This document shows positions 61,425 to 64,000 of a stretch of 64,000 nucleotides of DNA, piece after piece. Numbering within the stretch: position 1 is the stretch's first letter; each line of letters opens with the position of its first letter. The position numbers were made by a program, and so were the translations under genes. Below the pieces are notes generated by a model. It was given only the letters and a program-made list of their open reading frames with translations, was not told the origin of the DNA and searched no databases. The stretch is taken from positions 1 to 64,000 of the forward strand of contig JAEWKH010000052.1 in assembly GCA_023386155.1 (NCBI GenBank). The letters run 5' to 3'. The stretch is from Pseudomonadota bacterium (GTDB lineage Bacteria > Pseudomonadota > Alphaproteobacteria > Rhizobiales > Beijerinckiaceae).

Positions 61425-62120
61425 ATGAAAACTCCTATCCTCACCGCCGCCCTGATCGCCCTCGCCGGACCTGTTCTGGCCCAGGCGCCCGCCGGCCACG
61501 ATCAGCACCATCCGGGTGGCACGACCGCAGCGCAGGTCCAGTCGACGCCCCCGGCCCCATCTCAGGCCGCCCCCGCCCAAGCCGGGGCGCAAATGTCCGT
61601 GAGCCAGATGATGGGCCAGGATATGATGAACCGAGGAAGAATGGGTGGCCCGGGCCGGGGCATGATGGGCCGGCTCTCGCCCGAGGACATGAACGCCTTC
61701 ATCGACGCTCACATCGCGGCGATCCATGCCGGACTGAAGCTGTCCGCCGACCAGGAAAAGCTGTGGCCTCCCGTCGAGACCGCGATCAGAAACCTCGCCA
61801 CACTTCACGCCAGCCATATGCAGGGGATGCGCCAGACCCGCGGAATGATGGCGAGCGACCCGGTCGGCCTGCTCAGGGCCATGGCCGACCGGATGAGCCA
61901 GGGGGCGGACGCGATGCGCAAGCTCGCGGATGCCGCATCACCGCTCTACGCTACTCTCGACGAGGCCCAGAAGCGACGGCTGCAGGTGCTCGTCCGCATG
62001 GGCGGCCGAGGCATGATGGGGCCTGGGATGATGGGCCGGGGAATGATGGGTCCTGGTGGCGCCATGATGCCTGGCGGGTTCGGAGACGACGACGAGGGCG
62101 ATGACCAGGACAACCGCTGA
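61425..62120 (+). CDS. Met-rich periplasmic Spy/CpxP-like (LTXXQ) protein
   Basis: The protein has 231 residues. Signal peptide MKTPILTAALIALAGPVLAQ is followed by a His/Pro-rich linker and a helical Spy/CpxP-type domain with two LTXXQ-like repeats (LSADQEKLWPP and LDEAQKRRLQVL). A methionine-rich tail near residues 195-220 (MGGRGMMGPGMMGRGMMG) suggests copper binding. Spy-type proteins prevent aggregation in the periplasm and are often induced by copper. The downstream HMA and DUF411 genes agree with metal stress. Confidence 0.85.
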   Translation: MKTPILTAALIALAGPVLAQAPAGHDQHHPGGTTAAQVQSTPPAPSQAAPAQAGAQMSVSQMMGQDMMNRGRMGGPGRGMMGRLSPEDMNAFIDAHIAAIHAGLKLSADQEKLWPPVETAIRNLATLHASHMQGMRQTRGMMASDPVGLLRAMADRMSQGADAMRKLADAASPLYATLDEAQKRRLQVLVRMGGRGMMGPGMMGRGMMGPGGAMMPGGFGDDDEGDDQDNR

Positions 62121-62256
62121 GACGACGGCCGTGGTGCCGCAGAACCCAGCGCGTGAGGACTCCCCGAGTGGCAAGGCTGGGGAATGAGGCCTTGACCTTG
62201 CCATCATGGGAAGGTGCAGGGTGTGCGCATCATCCAGACGAACCGGAGAATCCACC

Positions 62257-62514
62257 ATGTGCGGATGCAGCACACACTCCCCTCAGCCAAATCGGGCCGT
62301 GGCGCGCCACCCCGACGCCGTGACCCTGCGGGTCGAGGACATGACCTGCGGCCACTGCGCCGGAGCGATCAAGAAGGCCATTGAGGCCGGCCTGCCTGGC
62401 ACTCGGGTCGAAGCCGATCCAGCCTCCAAGCTCGTGTCGGTCCTCGGCACTGACGATTTGAGTTCAATCAAGGCCCTCGTGACCGAGGCCGGCTATACGC
62501 CGACCGCAGTGTAA
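62257..62514 (+). CDS. Heavy-metal-associated (HMA) domain protein
   Basis: The protein has 85 residues. The HMA fold is clear from VTLRVEDMTCGHCAGAIKKA, with metal-binding Cys-x-x-Cys (MTCGHC), and a second small cysteine group at the N-terminus (MCGCSTHS). The protein is the size of a copper chaperone such as CopZ. It has GGAGAA upstream of the ATG at 62257. It is 9 bases before the DUF411 gene, so the two are almost certainly co-transcribed. Confidence 0.92.
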   Translation: MCGCSTHSPQPNRAVARHPDAVTLRVEDMTCGHCAGAIKKAIEAGLPGTRVEADPASKLVSVLGTDDLSSIKALVTEAGYTPTAV

Positions 62515-62523
62515 GGAGTCATC

Positions 62524-62997
62524 ATGCTCGACCGCCGCCACTTCCTCGCCGTTCTCGGAGCCTCCAGCGCGGCCCTCGCAACGGGCCGCGCCTTTGCGCA
62601 GACGGCCCTGCCGAAGATTGTCGTGACCAAGGATCCCAACTGCGGCTGCTGCGGCGGCTGGGTCGACCACATGAAGGCGGCCGGCTTCCCGGTAGAGGTC
62701 GTCACAACGCCTGAGGTGAACCGGGTCAAGGATCGCCTCGGCGTGCCGAAGGAACTCGCCTCCTGCCATACGGCGGAGATTGGTGGCTACGTGATCGAGG
62801 GCCACGTACCGGCAGACGCCATCAAGCGCCTGCTGGCCGAGAAACCCCAGGGGAAAGGTCTTGCCGTTCCCGGCATGCCGGTCGGCTCGCCAGGGATGGA
62901 AGTCCCAGGAGCAGATCCCGACACCTACGAGGTCGTCCTGTTTGGTCCCTCGGGCCAGACCACCTTCGCCCGCTACCAAGGCGCGCGACAGGTCTGA
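62524..62997 (+). CDS. DUF411-family periplasmic metal-binding protein
   Basis: The protein has 157 residues. The Tat-like leader MLDRRHFLAVLGASSAALAT is followed by the DUF411 domain: KDPNCGCCGGWVDHMKAAGF with its CGCC metal motif, and a conserved SCHTAEIGGYVIEGHVP segment. DUF411 proteins (CopG-like) are linked to copper resistance and may sequester copper. It follows the HMA gene directly. Confidence 0.9.
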   Translation: MLDRRHFLAVLGASSAALATGRAFAQTALPKIVVTKDPNCGCCGGWVDHMKAAGFPVEVVTTPEVNRVKDRLGVPKELASCHTAEIGGYVIEGHVPADAIKRLLAEKPQGKGLAVPGMPVGSPGMEVPGADPDTYEVVLFGPSGQTTFARYQGARQV

Positions 62998-63033
62998 GGG
63001 CCGGGGCTGATTGCATCCGCCCCGGCCCTGTCA

Positions 63034-63501
63034 TCAATGCCCCAGCGGCTTCCACTCCGGATGATCGAAATGGTCGCCATAGGCATTCAGGGCCTGCACG
63101 ATGGCGACCGCGCCTTGCTCCTGCGCGCCCTTCTCCTTCATGGCGTTAACGCCATCCAGAACCTGCGCAAGCGCCATATGGAGCTGCAGGTCGGCCTCTT
63201 CGGGCAGCTTGCAATTCGCCACGATGTAATCGACCTGCTCCTGAACCTGATCGCCGAGCGCGGAGAATTCGGCCGCGCCGTACCGGCCCGCGTGGATCAT
63301 CGGCAGGGCGGCGTCCAATGCCGCATGGATCCGGCTCATTCCCGTCCGCAGGGCTTCGTCCGTCTGCCACTTCTGGCCGTTGTTAAGCGTCAGCTCCATA
63401 GCGTGCCCGTCGTATCCGTGCGGCGCAGCGGCGGAAACGGTCCCGGCGAACCCGACTGCTAGGCCGAGTGCTACCAGAGCGGCGGCAAGGGATTTGTTCA
63501 T
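63034..63501 (-). CDS. DnrO-like secreted protein
   Basis: The protein has 155 residues from the ATG at 63501. A signal peptide (MNKSLAAALVALGLAVGFAG, cut near VSA-AAPH) is followed by a helical domain rich in Ala and His with DHFDHPEWKPLGH at the end. It resembles DnrO-like proteins found next to metal-response genes, but the function is unknown. An in-frame ATG at 63507 is an equal start option. It is convergent with the DUF411 gene. Confidence 0.7.
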   Translation of the reverse strand: MNKSLAAALVALGLAVGFAGTVSAAAPHGYDGHAMELTLNNGQKWQTDEALRTGMSRIHAALDAALPMIHAGRYGAAEFSALGDQVQEQVDYIVANCKLPEEADLQLHMALAQVLDGVNAMKEKGAQEQGAVAIVQALNAYGDHFDHPEWKPLGH

Positions 63502-63555
63502 CACCATGATTGGATCTCCTGTTTCGTCGTTCGATGGGCTGGTTTGTGTTTCCGC

Positions 63556-63834
63556 TCAGCGAAGCCGCGCCTGGACGAGCTCACCGGTAGCCCGGGCATA
63601 GATGGCCTTGATCGGGAAACCGCTGTCGTTCACCGCCCGGACCTCGTAGCAGCCATGCTCGACTCGGATTCGGTCGATGCGGTAGCCGAGCTCTTCGAGC
63701 CCCCTGGTCACTTTGCTTGCGGCGACGATCCGGCCATCAGGGCTGCGCGTGCAGCGGCTGTCCGGGCCATCCGCCAGGACTGGGGTCGCAAGGCCTGCGG
63801 CGAGAAGGGCTGACGTCATGATGATCGTGCGCAT
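63556..63834 (-). CDS. Small secreted PepSY-like protein
   Basis: The protein has 92 residues. The signal peptide MRTIIMTSALLAAGLATPVL is followed by a PepSY-like fold (VTRGLEELGYRIDRIRVEHGCYEVRAVNDSG). These periplasmic proteins are often encoded beside two-component systems that sense metals. The ATG at 63834 gives a normal signal peptide; the frame is open 15 codons further upstream. It lies 54 bases after (upstream of) the DnrO-like gene on the same strand. Confidence 0.82.
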   Translation of the reverse strand: MRTIIMTSALLAAGLATPVLADGPDSRCTRSPDGRIVAASKVTRGLEELGYRIDRIRVEHGCYEVRAVNDSGFPIKAIYARATGELVQARLR

Positions 63835-63965
63835 GTCGGTCTCCTGTTGTCCTGATCCGAACGGCATGTCCGGATCCATGGAGGCGAGACTAACGAGGCG
63901 CCGCTTTCCGCCCGCTGTTGATCCATGTCAGCGAATTGTCAGGTGCGTGGGAGCATTCTCGCCCT

Positions 63966-64000
63966 ATGAGCAAGACCCGCCGCGCCCTCATCGTCCTCGG
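63966..64000 (+). CDS. Start of a divergent gene (5' partial)
   Basis: An ATG at 63966 opens a frame reading MSKTRRALIVL before the window ends. It is divergent from the PepSY-like gene, where a two-component response regulator would be usual, but 11 residues are too few to assign. Confidence 0.35.
   Translation, partial: MSKTRRALIVL

Noticed and set aside
1..64000. tRNA genes, CRISPR arrays, prophage or insertion sequences
   Set aside because: No cloverleaf with a TTCGANTC-type arm, no regularly spaced repeats, and no transposase or integrase frame was seen.

Overview
The window looks like a piece of chromosome from a high-GC alphaproteobacterium of the Hyphomicrobiales. The evidence is the codon and GC character, a near-consensus EcfG-type stress promoter, an HWE/HisKA_2-type kinase, many LysR regulators, dpp-type peptide transporters, a ureABCEFGD cluster, and a dispersed hairpin repeat of a kind I associate with Methylobacteriaceae such as Microvirga. 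The genus is an inference. I see no tRNA, rRNA, phage, IS element or CRISPR array.

1-15 kb is a peptide or amide uptake and breakdown locus. A partial solute-binding protein faces an ArsR-like regulator. A minus-strand dppABCDF transporter operon with an M32 carboxypeptidase faces a plus-strand operon: GntR regulator, creatininase-family hydrolase, ketopantoate-reductase-like protein and SDR (all joined by ATGA overlaps), then an HpPgdA-like deacetylase and an isoaspartyl peptidase. 15-20 kb holds an MFS transporter with an HxlR regulator, a LysR regulator, an SGNH hydrolase and a decayed LysR gene.

20-32 kb is rich in signalling genes: a KaiC-like double ATPase overlapping an HWE-type kinase, a divergent Crp/Fnr regulator, a fasciclin protein, a HisKA_3 kinase with its NarL-type regulator, a PRC-barrel protein behind an EcfG-type promoter, a RidA protein, a LysR regulator and an adenylate cyclase with TPR-like repeats. 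32-37 kb has an MBOAT/SGNH O-acetylation pair and a GntP-type permease. 36.7-44.4 kb is a complete urease locus: ureJ (divergent), then ureA, B, C, E, F, G, D and a urea channel.

44-52 kb is an RND efflux operon with a downstream HdeD-like protein and a beta-helix membrane protein, followed by small envelope or stress proteins. 53-61 kb has a second HisKA_3/NarL pair, an NhaC antiporter, an alpha/beta hydrolase and membrane proteins. 61-64 kb looks like a copper or heavy-metal stress group: Met-rich Spy-like protein, HMA protein, DUF411 protein, PepSY-like protein and the start of a divergent gene.

The most interesting hidden signal is a palindrome, TCGGG-N6-CCCGA, with CRP-like 5-6-5 geometry. 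By eye it occurs perfectly four times, each time between genes: before the urease operon, the DUF1269 gene, the glycine-zipper lipoprotein/kinase pair and the NarL-type regulator. Near-matches lie before other stress or membrane genes. It suggests one unrecognised regulon linking urease with envelope stress genes.
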